Shown here piece by piece: positions 53,855 to 62,942 of a stretch of 64,000 nucleotides of DNA. This stretch comes from Denitrificimonas caeni (GTDB lineage Bacteria; Pseudomonadota; Gammaproteobacteria; Pseudomonadales; Pseudomonadaceae): contig NZ_CAJHOA010000004.1 in the NCBI RefSeq assembly GCF_905120345.1, forward strand, positions 248,001 through 312,000, written 5' to 3'. Numbering within the stretch: the first letter of the stretch is position 1; each line of letters opens with the position of its first letter. The position numbers and the translations under genes were made by a program. The notes beneath the pieces were generated by a model. That model was not told where the DNA came from, ran no database searches, and was given only the letters and a program-made list of their open reading frames with translations.

Positions 53855-55072
53855 ATGCACGCAGATTTAATCATCGTTGGCGCCGGTATGGTGGGCAGTA
53901 CGCTCGCGTTGGCGCTTAAAGACAGCGGTTTAAATATCCTCTTGGTTGACGGCAGTCCGCTTAGTGTGGCGCCGTTTCAGCCAGCACAAGCCTTCGAGCC
54001 ACGCGTCAGTGCTCTGTCGATTGCCAGTCAACGTATTTTAGAGCGAGTTAATGCTTGGCCGGGCATAACCCAACGACGGGCCAGCCCCTATCGTGACATG
54101 CACGTTTGGGATGGTTCCGGCACCGGTAAGATTCATTTTTCCGCCAGTAGCGTGCATGCCGAGGTACTCGGGCATATTGTTGAAAACCGAGTAGTGCAAG
54201 ACGCGTTACTAGAACAGCTCCACAACTCTGATATCGATTTATTAGCCCACTCACGCGTCGAGCAACTGCGTCACTCGGGCGATGGCTGGCTGCTTAAACT
54301 CGATGATGGTAACGAAATACGTAGCCCTTTAGTGATTGCCGCCGATGGTGCGAACTCCGCAGTACGTCGTTTGGCGGGCTGCGCTACTCGCGAGTGGGAC
54401 TACCTCCATCATGCGATTGTCACCAGTATCCGCTGCGAGAAACCTCATCAAGAAACGGCATGGCAGCGCTTTACCGATCAAGGCCCTCTGGCCTTATTGC
54501 CCTTACAACACAGTGATGGCAAACACTGGTGCTCGATTGTCTGGTCTGTACCCAAAGAGCAAGCTGAGCAGATTATGGCCCTCGACGATACGGCTTTTTG
54601 CGCGGCTCTAGGCCAAGCCTGTGAGCACCGTTTAGGCGTTATTGAGCACGCCGATCCACGCTACAGTATTCCTCTGCGCCAGCGTCATGCCAAACGCTAT
54701 ATCCAGCCGGGCTTAGCGCTGATTGGCGATGCGGCACACACCATTCATCCGCTGGCAGGACAAGGGGTTAATCTCGGTTTTTTAGATGCCGCAGTGCTCG
54801 CTGAAGTACTACTTAACGCCTTACAACGCGGCGAAAATATTGCCAGCGAGCGCGTATTGAGCCGTTTTGAACGCCGACGTATGCCACATAATTTAGCCAT
54901 GATGGCAGCGATGGAAGGCTTTCAGCACCTGTTTCAAGCCGATGCTTTAGCGGTACGCTGGCTACGCAATAGCGGACTTAAACTGGTAGATAATTTGAGC
55001 GAGGCAAAAGCCTTGTTTATTCGCCAAGCGCTAGGCTTAGGGATTGATTTGCCAGACTTAGCTAAGCTCTAG
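53855..55072 (+). CDS. ubiI: UbiH/UbiI/COQ6-family FAD monooxygenase (UbiI/VisC-like)
   Basis: A second flavin hydroxylase of ubiquinone synthesis, 405 residues. It has IIVGAGMVGSTLALALKDSG, VIAADGANSAVRRLAG and ALIGDAAHTIHPLAGQGVNLGFLD. By position after ubiH it corresponds to the VisC/UbiI gene, which hydroxylates C5 of the ring. It starts 9 bp after the DUF4442 gene and ends the operon. Specificity between UbiI and UbiF cannot be read from sequence alone. Confidence 0.9.
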   Translation: MHADLIIVGAGMVGSTLALALKDSGLNILLVDGSPLSVAPFQPAQAFEPRVSALSIASQRILERVNAWPGITQRRASPYRDMHVWDGSGTGKIHFSASSVHAEVLGHIVENRVVQDALLEQLHNSDIDLLAHSRVEQLRHSGDGWLLKLDDGNEIRSPLVIAADGANSAVRRLAGCATREWDYLHHAIVTSIRCEKPHQETAWQRFTDQGPLALLPLQHSDGKHWCSIVWSVPKEQAEQIMALDDTAFCAALGQACEHRLGVIEHADPRYSIPLRQRHAKRYIQPGLALIGDAAHTIHPLAGQGVNLGFLDAAVLAEVLLNALQRGENIASERVLSRFERRRMPHNLAMMAAMEGFQHLFQADALAVRWLRNSGLKLVDNLSEAKALFIRQALGLGIDLPDLAKL

Positions 55073-55195
55073 TACCCAGTAGCCACGCTCAAACAGCCTC
55101 TCAGCACAGCGTCCTGATGATAGATAAATTGATGTGCAGAGTGTCAGTAAAAGCGATGAAAGAGTTACAAAATTTACGTATTTGGTTGATAAACT

Positions 55196-55216
55196 AAATG
55201 CAAGTAACTATCATTT
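55196..55216. promoter_or_regulatory. Fur-box-like palindrome upstream of the iron-binding protein gene
   Basis: AAATG-CA-AGT-A-ACT-AT-CATTT is a 21-bp near-palindrome, matched at 8 of 10 positions per arm. It is AT-rich like Fur boxes, though it differs from the consensus at several places. It is 29 bp upstream of the start, so iron repression is likely but unproven. Confidence 0.5.
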
Positions 55217-55244
55217 ACATAATTCACCCCAACCCGAGGTTGCT

Positions 55245-56246
55245 ATGTCGATTCGTAAACCCATTCTCGCAGCACTTGCATTGAGTGTTATTGCAGGCCA
55301 TGTACAAGCAGCAGACGATATCGTTGTGTACTCCTCACGTATCGACGAGTTGATCAAACCAGTTTTTGATAAATACACCGAACAAACTGGCGTTAAGATC
55401 AAATTCATTACCGATAAAGAAGCTCCGTTGATGGCCCGTCTAAAAGCTGAAGGTGGCAACACCCCAGCAGATATTCTGATCACTGTCGATGCCGGCAACC
55501 TCTGGCAAGCTGAGCAAATGGGTATTTTACAGCCGCTCAACTCCGAAAAAATTAAAGCCAATATTCCTGCTCAATACCGCTCCAGCAGCGATGCATGGAC
55601 AGGTCTATCTTTGCGCGCACGTACCATCGTGTATTCAACCGATCGTGTGGATCCCAAAGAGCTGAGCACCTACGAAGCCCTAGCAGATAAAAATTGGGAC
55701 GGCCGTTTATGCTTACGTACCAGTAAAAAAGTGTATAACCAATCACTGACTGCCACTTTGATCGAAACTCATGGTGCAGAAAAAACTGAACAGCTGGTTA
55801 AAGGTTGGGTCAACAACCTCGCAACCGATGTTTTCTCAGATGATACGGCGCTGCTTGAAGCCATCAATGCTGGGCAATGTGATGTCGGTATCGTTAATAC
55901 TTACTACTACGGCCGTTTGCACCAACAAAACCCCGATTTAAAAGTAAAACTATTCTGGCCTAACCAGGATGGTCGTGGTGTACACGTTAACTTATCGGGT
56001 GCGGGTATCACTAAATACGCACCGCACCCAGACCAAGCTCGCAAGCTTTTAGAGTGGATGACCACTGCAGAAGCGCAAAGTATCTTTGCTGGAGTCAATC
56101 AAGAGTTTCCGGCCAATCCAAGCGTTAAACCCTCTGCAGAAGTGGCCGCTTGGGGTGAATTCAAAGCTGACACTATCCCTGTGGAAGTCGCCGGTAAGCG
56201 TCAAGCCGAAGCCATCCGCTTAATGGACCGCGCTGACTGGCGTTAA
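55245..56246 (+). CDS. Fe(3+) ABC transporter substrate-binding protein (FbpA/FutA-like)
   Basis: The 333-residue protein has a Sec signal peptide ending VQAAD and is periplasmic. [20 protein letters not shown] and [12 protein letters not shown], with the iron-binding tyrosine pair, are typical of ferric-binding proteins. The ATG at 55245 follows CGAGG; the longer frame to 55134 overlaps the promoter. The ATPase and permease genes are not next to it, so it is an orphan that may serve a transporter elsewhere. A terminator follows at once. Confidence 0.92.
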   Translation: MSIRKPILAALALSVIAGHVQAADDIVVYSSRIDELIKPVFDKYTEQTGVKIKFITDKEAPLMARLKAEGGNTPADILITVDAGNLWQAEQMGILQPLNSEKIKANIPAQYRSSSDAWTGLSLRARTIVYSTDRVDPKELSTYEALADKNWDGRLCLRTSKKVYNQSLTATLIETHGAEKTEQLVKGWVNNLATDVFSDDTALLEAINAGQCDVGIVNTYYYGRLHQQNPDLKVKLFWPNQDGRGVHVNLSGAGITKYAPHPDQARKLLEWMTTAEAQSIFAGVNQEFPANPSVKPSAEVAAWGEFKADTIPVEVAGKRQAEAIRLMDRADWR

Positions 56247-56264
56247 TCGCCGCAAGTCGATCAC

Positions 56265-56293
56265 AACAGACCGCCTCTCGAGGGCGGTTTGTT
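56265..56293 (+). terminator. Rho-independent terminator after the iron-binding protein gene
   Basis: ACCGCC pairs with GGCGGT, extended by ACA/TGT, around TCTCGA. The 3' side is T-rich (TTTGTTCG). It lies 18 bp after the stop and next to the end of the convergent yigZ gene. Confidence 0.85.
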
Positions 56294-56296
56294 CGT

Positions 56297-56902
56297 TTAG
56301 GGCAACGTAACTTCGTGCAAAACACTGGCACCGCGGGTGGCCTGACTGAGGATGTCTTGCAGTGCAGCAACCTGTGCGACTGGCACCGCGAGCTGCAACA
56401 GTGCACCCTCGGCGTCAAAGATTTCGCTATTGAGCACGGCGCCAGCGTCGGCAAGTCGTACTTTAAAGATATCCAAATAAGCGTATGGACAGTGCCCCAC
56501 TAAGGTGATGCGCGGCACTAGCACTTCACTGGCGGCCGTCTGCAACACCTGGGTTGCACAGCCACCATAGGCACGCGCTAAACCGCCGGTGCCCAGCTGA
56601 ATGCCACCATACCAACGTGTCACAACGACTAGCACCTGATCAAACTGTTGGTTTTCAATCGCCGCTAAAATCGGCCGACCGGCAGTACCACTCGGTTCGC
56701 CATCATCGTTAAAGCGGTATTGCTCGCCACAGCGCCACGCCCAGCAGTTATGCGAGACATTGGCCGTACTCAACTGTGCAATCAGCTCTGGTGCCTGTTG
56801 CGCACTCGACAGATACACCGCTTGTGCCAAAAAACGGCTCTTGCGAATGTCCTCTTGGTAGCTATGTGGAGCCTTGATAATACGCATCAACGTTTTCTTC
56901 AT
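56297..56902 (-). CDS. yigZ: YigZ/IMPACT (UPF0029) family protein
   Basis: The 201-residue protein has the family's KSRFLAQA, NCWAWR, DDGEPSGTAGRPIL and RWYGGIQLGTGGLARAYG. The C-terminal domain resembles EF-G domain V. E. coli YigZ has no fixed function. The start could also be the ATG at 56887; neither has a strong ribosome site. It converges on the iron-binding gene. Confidence 0.92.
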   Translation of the reverse strand: MKKTLMRIIKAPHSYQEDIRKSRFLAQAVYLSSAQQAPELIAQLSTANVSHNCWAWRCGEQYRFNDDGEPSGTAGRPILAAIENQQFDQVLVVVTRWYGGIQLGTGGLARAYGGCATQVLQTAASEVLVPRITLVGHCPYAYLDIFKVRLADAGAVLNSEIFDAEGALLQLAVPVAQVAALQDILSQATRGASVLHEVTLP

Positions 56903-57009
56903 TGCTTCGGCATGCTCTGCTGCATACCGCTATCACTTCGTTCAAGCAACACAGCTATCACGCTCAGATAAAAACCCATACTGTGCCGGCTAATGCACAG
57001 TTCATGGGC

Positions 57010-57666
57010 TTAAATAAGCGTGAATAGATCCTCTGCAGCTAAGCGTGATTTCGGTAATTTGGCATTAAAATCAGTCTGCGCACGGTAACCTAACGCTACC
57101 GCCGCCACAGCAGTCAAGTCTCGTTCGTTTAAAGCAAACTCAGCATCCAGTATTGCTAGATCAAGACCTTCCATTGGTACCGCATCAATATCTAATAATC
57201 CGGCGCCCAACAAAAAACTGCCTATATTTAGATAAATTTGTTTTTCCAACCAGTGCGGCACATCTTTCTTATCGTATTGATGTTCATTTAAATACATCAC
57301 GCGAGTTTTGTGCGCGGCTGCTTTAATTTCTGGTGCCGTAGCAAAACGGCCATCATGCTCTTCCGCAGCCAGTACCTTTTGTAGATGGGCATCATCAATC
57401 TGCGTACGCGCGCAAAACAGCACCACATGCGAGGCATTAAGAATCTTGCTTTCGTTATAGCTGTAACTACCCGCCGCACCTTTAGCCAAACGGGCCTTAC
57501 CTTGCGCTGTACTGGCGACAATAAAATGCCAAGGCTGAATATTGGTGCTCGATGGGCTTAAACGTAACAAAGCTAAGAGCTGCTCAACCACCTCTTCAGG
57601 CAGCGTCTTGCTCGCATCAAAAGCTTTAGTCGCATAACGACGTTTCAAGACCTCAGTTAACTGCAT
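57010..57666 (-). CDS. nfsB: NAD(P)H nitroreductase, NfsB-like
   Basis: This FMN enzyme of 218 residues reduces nitroaromatics and quinones. RRYATKAFDASKTLPE, LRLSPSSTNIQPWHF and VALGYRAQTDFNAKLPKSR match NfsB/NfnB. The neighbouring genes do not suggest a pathway. It is divergent from the SDR at 58014 across a 347-bp gap. Confidence 0.93.
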   Translation of the reverse strand: MQLTEVLKRRYATKAFDASKTLPEEVVEQLLALLRLSPSSTNIQPWHFIVASTAQGKARLAKGAAGSYSYNESKILNASHVVLFCARTQIDDAHLQKVLAAEEHDGRFATAPEIKAAAHKTRVMYLNEHQYDKKDVPHWLEKQIYLNIGSFLLGAGLLDIDAVPMEGLDLAILDAEFALNERDLTAVAAVALGYRAQTDFNAKLPKSRLAAEDLFTLI

Positions 57667-58013
57667 AACATACCTCTTGTTTTAAGTATTCAGGCTTTAC
57701 CAGCACGCCTCTACGCCTGCTTTCGCGCCTAATCGTGCACAATAACAGCCACATGGACCGACAGTATTTAATAGCCAACAATCATCTGCAACGCAGGTTG
57801 GTAAAGTCGCTCTTCGAAAAAACCACTAAGCACCAGCCTACAGTTATTTTGTCGTGAGCTAAAGCAGCCAGCCGTTCGTCTTGCACTTCAAGCTAAACCT
57901 TAGAGTCGATAAATAAATCACGATACGTCGTCTGTTCTAATACAAACGCGTTAGTCCAATAACTTTCGAGCGGATTATACTCGATGCAAACAATAATCCG
58001 CTTAGGAGATACC
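57667..58013. promoter_or_regulatory. Intergenic region with inverted repeat upstream of the SDR gene
   Basis: The 347-bp gap holds divergent promoters. At 57970-58001 the 8-bp arms GCGGATTA and TAATCCGC flank a 16-nt spacer, just after a TATACT-like -10 and 12 bp before the SDR start. This could be a leader hairpin or a repressor site. I see no gene or RNA in the rest. Confidence 0.45.
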
Positions 58014-58748
58014 ATGGCTCGTTTACAAGACAAAGTGATTATTATTACCGGTGCTGCACAAGGTATGGGCGCCACTCATGCTCGTCTCTGCATTGAGGCC
58101 GGTGCGAAGGTTGTTCTGACCGATATCAACGCTGAAAAAGGCCAAGCCTTAGCCACTGAGTTGGGTAGCAACGCTTTATTTATCAAGCACGACGTCACCA
58201 GTGAAGAGGGCTGGGCGCAGGTTGTGGCAACCACTGAAGCGCAGTTTGGAGCGGTTAATGTGCTGGTCAATAACGCCGGCATTACCATGGCTAAATCGAT
58301 TTTAAATACAACCTTAGAGGATTACCGACGCATCATTGAGATTAACCAAGTCTCAGTGTTTTTGGGTATGAAGGCGGTTATTCCATCGATGCAAAACAGC
58401 CAACAAGGCTCGATTATTAATATTTCATCGATTAATGGTTTAGTCGGCGGTGCTATTGGCTATACCGACTCCAAATTTGCCGTGCGCGGTATGACCAAGG
58501 CCGCGGCTTTAGCCTGCGCACCCTACGGCATACGGGTTAACTCTGTGCATCCTGGGGTGATTGCTACGCCGATGGTGATGCAGGACGATACCAGAGCGGC
58601 CGTCGAAGCATTTGCCAAGAGCATTCCATTAAAACGCGTTGCCCAGCCGGAAGAAGTGAGCAATCTGGTGATTTATTTAGCCTCGGATGAGTCCAGCTAC
58701 TCAACCGGTGCAGAGTTTATTGTGGACGGTGGTTTAACCGCACAATAG
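58014..58748 (+). CDS. Short-chain dehydrogenase/reductase (244 aa)
   Basis: The protein has IITGAAQGMGATHARL, NNAGITM, the catalytic serine in IINISSINGLVGG and YTDSKFAVRGMTKAAA, and the family end SSYSTGAEFIVDGGLTAQ. It resembles broad alcohol/ketone dehydrogenases (cyclohexanol or R-specific alcohol type). The substrate is unknown. I chose ATG 58014, which has TAGGAG 6 nt upstream; the open frame to 57984 covers the inverted repeat. Confidence 0.92.
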   Translation: MARLQDKVIIITGAAQGMGATHARLCIEAGAKVVLTDINAEKGQALATELGSNALFIKHDVTSEEGWAQVVATTEAQFGAVNVLVNNAGITMAKSILNTTLEDYRRIIEINQVSVFLGMKAVIPSMQNSQQGSIINISSINGLVGGAIGYTDSKFAVRGMTKAAALACAPYGIRVNSVHPGVIATPMVMQDDTRAAVEAFAKSIPLKRVAQPEEVSNLVIYLASDESSYSTGAEFIVDGGLTAQ

Positions 58749-58799
58749 GCTTGTCTTTGGGCGGCGTTTAACGTCGCCCAAAGCGGCCTTCTACACAAA

Positions 58800-59171
58800 C
58801 TAATGCTTATGCTGATGGTCGTGGCAATCACCTTCGTGCAGGCTCGACTCTTCAGCCTGAAGCTCACCCTTTAGGTAAAGCAACACAGCTGTGTCTGGAT
58901 CACTTTCTTGCGTAATCAAACCTTTAATGCCTTTGCGTGCAAGACGCCTGACCATACCGCTGCCCATTCCTCCAGTGATCAATACATCCGTATCATCTAG
59001 CGGGTGCGCTGCATGTGCTGAACTCTCATGAAATGATTGCTCTATAGGCAACTCCAGCAACTGCTTATCTGCGATGGCATTGTCTTGGATACTGTATACC
59101 CAAAACTTGCGACAACGACCGACATGCTCAGTAATCGCTTTTCGATTTTGACTGGTAACTGCAATTTTCAT
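58800..59171 (-). CDS. NifX/NifB-associated domain protein (dinitrogenase cofactor family) with His-rich tail
   Basis: The 123-residue protein has the NifX-type fold: MKIAVTSQNRKAITEHVGRC at the start and DVLITGGMGSGMVRRLARKGIK in the second half. Members bind iron-molybdenum or related clusters. Many relatives occur in bacteria without nitrogenase, and no nif gene is seen here. The C-terminus HEGDCHDHQHKH could bind metal. An AT-rich palindrome precedes it. Confidence 0.85.
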   Translation of the reverse strand: MKIAVTSQNRKAITEHVGRCRKFWVYSIQDNAIADKQLLELPIEQSFHESSAHAAHPLDDTDVLITGGMGSGMVRRLARKGIKGLITQESDPDTAVLLYLKGELQAEESSLHEGDCHDHQHKH

Positions 59172-59239
59172 ACTGCCCCCTTGGCTTCACTACCTGCGAC
59201 CAACATTCTTAGTGTGTGGCTATAGAAAACAAATAAACT

Positions 59240-59262
59240 TATATGTTATATAATATCATATA
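59240..59262. promoter_or_regulatory. AT-rich palindrome upstream of the NifX-like gene
   Basis: TATATG and CATATA flank a centre that is also nearly symmetrical (TTATATAATAT). The site is about 70 bp before the NifX-like start. It may be an operator, but AT-rich DNA gives such matches by chance. Confidence 0.25.
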
Positions 59263-59333
59263 TTGTCATACTGATAGAGCCAATAGATAGGACAGATTGC
59301 CGCCCTTCACACTAAACGATGATCGATGTAGAG

Positions 59334-59774
59334 CTAAAGAGTATTTTCACGCATAGAAGCTTGCAGTTCAGGCAGCATAACCTCATCAATACCACCCAGT
59401 GCAGGGATATGACTCAAAGGCACCCAAGATATGGCAAACTCAATCGGGCCAAAACCTTCAGATGAGTCACACTCAAAATGCCGCCAAGACGGTGCTGTCG
59501 CTTCATTGGTTTGCAAATGAAAAAACCAAGCCACAATGGTTTCATCACGGCCAATATCAGTTAAATCACGCTTAAAACTGCCTAGGCATTTAACCAGTTG
59601 CAACCTGGTTAAACCGGTTTCTTCTTGTGCTTCACGCAACGCAGCCTGCACTGGAGACTCACCAGCCTTAACTGTACCGCCAGGAATTTGTGCTTGTAGA
59701 TAGCGTCCATCAACATACTCGAGAATCAGTAGTTGATCCGCGCGGGTGATATAGGTGAAAACTCGATGGCGCAT
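59334..59774 (-). CDS. NUDIX hydrolase (146 aa)
   Basis: The Nudix box is complete: GGTVKAGESPVQAALREAQEETGL region, fitting GX5EX7REUXEEXGU (residues about 34-56). The rest, including AWFFHLQTNE and PIEFAISWVPLS, does not identify the nucleotide substrate. It is a single gene between the NifX-like and Trp-rich small protein genes. Confidence 0.9.
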   Translation of the reverse strand: MRHRVFTYITRADQLLILEYVDGRYLQAQIPGGTVKAGESPVQAALREAQEETGLTRLQLVKCLGSFKRDLTDIGRDETIVAWFFHLQTNEATAPSWRHFECDSSEGFGPIEFAISWVPLSHIPALGGIDEVMLPELQASMRENTL

Positions 59775-59840
59775 TACTGTTACTCACAAAACGTCACACT
59801 TCACACGCTGTTAAGCCGATCTACCGGCACTGCAGCACAC

Positions 59841-60056
59841 TCACTTCCAGCCCTGGCGCCAGTGCGCTGTATGAGTTAGCTCCTGCCAGTCAATGGCTAC
59901 AGCCCGATTGGATATCACTGCCTCAAGCAAGCAATGAATCACATTATTTTCTTCATCAAACTCCAACTCAGTCACTAAAAAGTGCTTTTCTTTATTAACC
60001 GGATTGACCGCTGTCCACTTGCTGTGCAGTAGTTTTTTAGGATTGATTTTATTCAC
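59841..60056 (-). CDS. TIGR02450-family Trp-rich small protein (71 aa)
   Basis: NPKKLLHSKWTAVNPVNKEKHFLVT is the family's conserved N-terminal block, and DWQELTHTAHWRQGWK ends the protein. Three tryptophans in 71 residues fit. The function is unknown; members are widespread in gammaproteobacteria. Confidence 0.87.
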   Translation of the reverse strand: MNKINPKKLLHSKWTAVNPVNKEKHFLVTELEFDEENNVIHCLLEAVISNRAVAIDWQELTHTAHWRQGWK

Positions 60057-60228
60057 GGTAAACGCCTATAGAGTTGAATGTATTGCTGTGCATATAACGG
60101 ATGCCGCTAACAAGCCATTATGATAATGGTTTATCTTATCCACCGAGGTGAAATCAGTTGTTGTTTTTTGTTACTCTTGATTGTGTCAGTGGCTTACTTA
60201 GTAACTCATAACATATAAGGTTGATACT

Positions 60229-60621
60229 GTGCCAGTCGTTCTACCCACTACAGAAAGTCTTACCGTTGAGTTTAAAAGTGATCGCAACGGCTACCCTGAT
60301 CTCGAACTCATTGAAGCCCTAACCTGTCTGGCCAATACAGCAGGCGGTGAACTGTGGCTCGGCGTTGAAGACGATGGTTCGCTAGGCGGTCTGCATCCAA
60401 AGCATCAAGATATCACGCGCTTAACTGCGTTGATTGCCGAGCAAACCGTGCCGTCATTAAAAGTCTCAATCAAAAAATACACCACCAACACAGTGACTGT
60501 TGCACAAATTATGGTGCCACAGTCGAGCACGCTGATCGCTACTCAAGAAGGCGAATACTTACAGCGCCGCCTGAAAACAGATGGCACACCTGAGTGCATT
60601 CATATCACGCTTGACCTGTAA
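60229..60621 (+). CDS. AlbA_2 (Schlafen-like DNA-binding) domain protein, probably truncated
   Basis: The protein starts at GTG 60229 with AAGG about 8 nt upstream. ESLTVEFKSDRNGYPDLELIEALTCLANTAGGELWLGVEDDG is, apart from its length, the AlbA_2 N-terminal domain. Full family members run to 400-500 residues with a helicase-like or HTH C-terminal part; this one stops at 130 residues after TPECIHITLDL. No frame downstream resumes the family, so it is either a single-domain form or a remnant. Confidence 0.75.
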   Translation: MPVVLPTTESLTVEFKSDRNGYPDLELIEALTCLANTAGGELWLGVEDDGSLGGLHPKHQDITRLTALIAEQTVPSLKVSIKKYTTNTVTVAQIMVPQSSTLIATQEGEYLQRRLKTDGTPECIHITLDL

Positions 60622-60970
60622 TTTCTCAGCTACCGACACACCTGTAGCGCAGTCTAAGCATCAATAATGCCTGTACCCCGCCCATTATTTTATTCTTTTA
60701 CACGAATGACTCACTGACTCTTTTAATCCATAACGCTCTCAAAACGCGATCAAGCAATGGTCTTTAAAGCGCCAGACCAGCACATTCCTTATACACTTTA
60801 GTCGCCTAAAACCCGCCACAGACAGCGTTATTCAGTCCTATCGAAGAATAATGTTATCGGTACTATTGCTTTCTTACTGAACACTTGTTTAGTATCGAGC
60901 TAAGCAAGGCTTTCTATGCAGCTAAGCGATGCGCCTTTAATTACAAAAACGATAAAGAGCGAGAATAACA
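60622..60970. other. Intergenic region of about 350 bp
   Basis: I see no gene, RNA or repeat. It should contain the promoter of the acyl-CoA operon. The AlbA_2 frame does not continue here in any of the three forward frames that I checked by eye. Confidence 0.5.
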
Positions 60971-61762
60971 ATGAGCGAGCATCCCACACTACTGGTGCGC
61001 CATGACGACGGCGTGACCTGGATTCAACTGAATCGACCTGACCAGCGTAATGCGCTGGATATTCCGACCCTATCGGCATTAACCACTCTGCTTAAGGCAC
61101 TTGAAGCCGATGCCAGCGTTCGCACTATTGTGCTGACCGGCAGTGGCCGTAGTTTTTGTGCGGGTGCCGATCTAGCAGAATGGGCCGCGGCGGAGGCCCG
61201 TGGCGAGCTGGAGTCCTATGGCTGGACCCAAGCAGCGCATCTGTTAATGGTCACGTTACATGATCTAAAAAAACCAACCATTGCTGCGGTGAACGGCACG
61301 GCAGTGGGCGCAGGAATGGACTTGACCCTCTGCTGCGATTTTCGCATTGCCGCTCGCTCGGCGCGCTTTAAAGCGGGCTACACCAGCATGGGTTACAGCC
61401 CCGACGCAGGCGCCAGCTGGCATTTACCGCGCTTGATCGGACTAGAAAATGCCAAGTTGTTTATTTTCCTAGATGAGCTATGGGCTGCTGAGCAAGCACA
61501 TGCCGCTGGTCTGGTGGGACAACTGGCTGACGACGACGAGCTCCTCAGCGTTACTGCCACTTTCGCCGCACGTCTTGCGAGTGGCCCGACCTTAGCGCAC
61601 AGCCTGACTAAACAACTGATGCATGACAGTACTCAACGCAGTCTCGCCGAGCACCTCAATGCCGAGCAAGATGCAGGCTTGATTTGTGGACGCAGTGAAG
61701 ATGGCGCAGAAGCCCTGCGCGCGATTGCAGAAAAACGTTCTCCAAACTTTATCGGTAGGTAA
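60971..61762 (+). CDS. Enoyl-CoA hydratase/isomerase (crotonase family)
   Basis: The 263-residue protein has oxyanion-hole regions GRSFCAGADL and NGTAVGAGMDLTLCCDFRIAA. The usual second catalytic glutamate region reads MGYSPDAGASWHLPR, so an aspartate (as in PaaG-like isomerases) replaces it; hydration is thus not certain. It begins an operon with an acyl-CoA dehydrogenase and an acyl-CoA synthetase. Confidence 0.88.
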   Translation: MSEHPTLLVRHDDGVTWIQLNRPDQRNALDIPTLSALTTLLKALEADASVRTIVLTGSGRSFCAGADLAEWAAAEARGELESYGWTQAAHLLMVTLHDLKKPTIAAVNGTAVGAGMDLTLCCDFRIAARSARFKAGYTSMGYSPDAGASWHLPRLIGLENAKLFIFLDELWAAEQAHAAGLVGQLADDDELLSVTATFAARLASGPTLAHSLTKQLMHDSTQRSLAEHLNAEQDAGLICGRSEDGAEALRAIAEKRSPNFIGR

Positions 61763-61768
61763 TTCAAG

Positions 61769-62929
61769 ATGGATTTCAATCTAACCAGCGAACAAAATAT
61801 GCTTGTCGAATCAGTCCGTAGCTTTGTCGAAAAAGAGCTACTGCCTTATGAAGAGGAGGTTGATCGCGCCAACTGTGTATCACCTGAATTGTCTGCACAA
61901 ATTCGTGAAAGAGCCATCGCAGCCGGTTTCTATGCCTTTAATATGCCGGAAGAGGTCGGCGGTGGCGGTCTTGATTACCTGAGCCAAGCCTTAATTGAGC
62001 GTGAGCTGTCAAAATGCTCTTGGGCACTGCATGTGTTTGTAGCACGCCCATCAAAAATCTTAATGGCCTGCCGTGATCAGCAAATCGAAGATTACCTGTT
62101 GCCTTGCGTACGTGGCGAAAAAATTGACTGTTTTGCTCTGACTGAGCCAGGCGCAGGCTCTGACGCCAACTCGATTAAAACTCGCGCGGTACGTGACGGT
62201 GATGATTTTATTATCAATGGTGCCAAGCATTTTATCAGCCATGCTGGTGATGCTGACTTTGCCATTGTCTTTGCGGTCACCGGTAGCTATGAGCACAAAG
62301 GTCGCCAACGCAACAAAGTCACCGCCTTTTTAGTCGACTCTGACGCTGACGGCTTAACCGTTCGTCGTGGTCCTAACTGTGTCAGTAATCGTGGTTATCA
62401 AACCTACGAACTATTCTTCGATAACTGCCGTGTGCCAGCCGACAAAGTACTGGGTGAAATCGATAAAGGTTGGGATGTTGCCAACTCATGGCTGACTGCC
62501 GGACGTGTAATGGTCGCAGCCAACTGTGTTGGTCAAGCTCAGCGCGCAATGCAGGCGGCGTTGCAGTGGTCAGCTGACCGACAACAATTTGGTCAAGCCA
62601 TCGGTAACTACCAAGGTATTTCTTTCAAGTTGGCCGATATGGCTACTGAAATTCAAGCAGCAGAGCTGTTGGCTCTAAATGCCGCATGGAAAATGGACCA
62701 AGGCACAATGACCGACGGCGATGCCGGCATGGCCAAGCTGTTTGCCAGCGAGGTTTTGGGTCGCGTAGTGGATGAGACCGTCCAGATTTACGGTGGCATG
62801 GGTTTGATGGACGAAGGTCCTGTTGAGCGCATGTGGCGTAACGCCCGTATCGAGCGCATCTGGGAAGGCACCTCTGAGATCCAGCGCCATATTATTTCCC
62901 GCGAATTACTGCGGCCTTTAATGAGCTAA
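61769..62929 (+). CDS. Acyl-CoA dehydrogenase
   Basis: The 386-residue FAD enzyme has CFALTEPGAGSDANSI, FIINGAKHFISHAGDAD and the end YGGMGLMDEGP and IERIWEGTSEIQRHII, where the catalytic glutamate is expected. It would make a 2,3-double bond in an acyl-CoA. It starts 6 bp after the enoyl-CoA hydratase and 13 bp before the synthetase. The chain length is not readable. Confidence 0.93.
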   Translation: MDFNLTSEQNMLVESVRSFVEKELLPYEEEVDRANCVSPELSAQIRERAIAAGFYAFNMPEEVGGGGLDYLSQALIERELSKCSWALHVFVARPSKILMACRDQQIEDYLLPCVRGEKIDCFALTEPGAGSDANSIKTRAVRDGDDFIINGAKHFISHAGDADFAIVFAVTGSYEHKGRQRNKVTAFLVDSDADGLTVRRGPNCVSNRGYQTYELFFDNCRVPADKVLGEIDKGWDVANSWLTAGRVMVAANCVGQAQRAMQAALQWSADRQQFGQAIGNYQGISFKLADMATEIQAAELLALNAAWKMDQGTMTDGDAGMAKLFASEVLGRVVDETVQIYGGMGLMDEGPVERMWRNARIERIWEGTSEIQRHIISRELLRPLMS

Positions 62930-62942
62930 GGAGAGGACGGCT

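Noticed and set aside
58800-59171. NifX-like gene as a sign of nitrogen fixation
   Set aside because: No other nif gene is in view and the domain is common in non-fixing bacteria.
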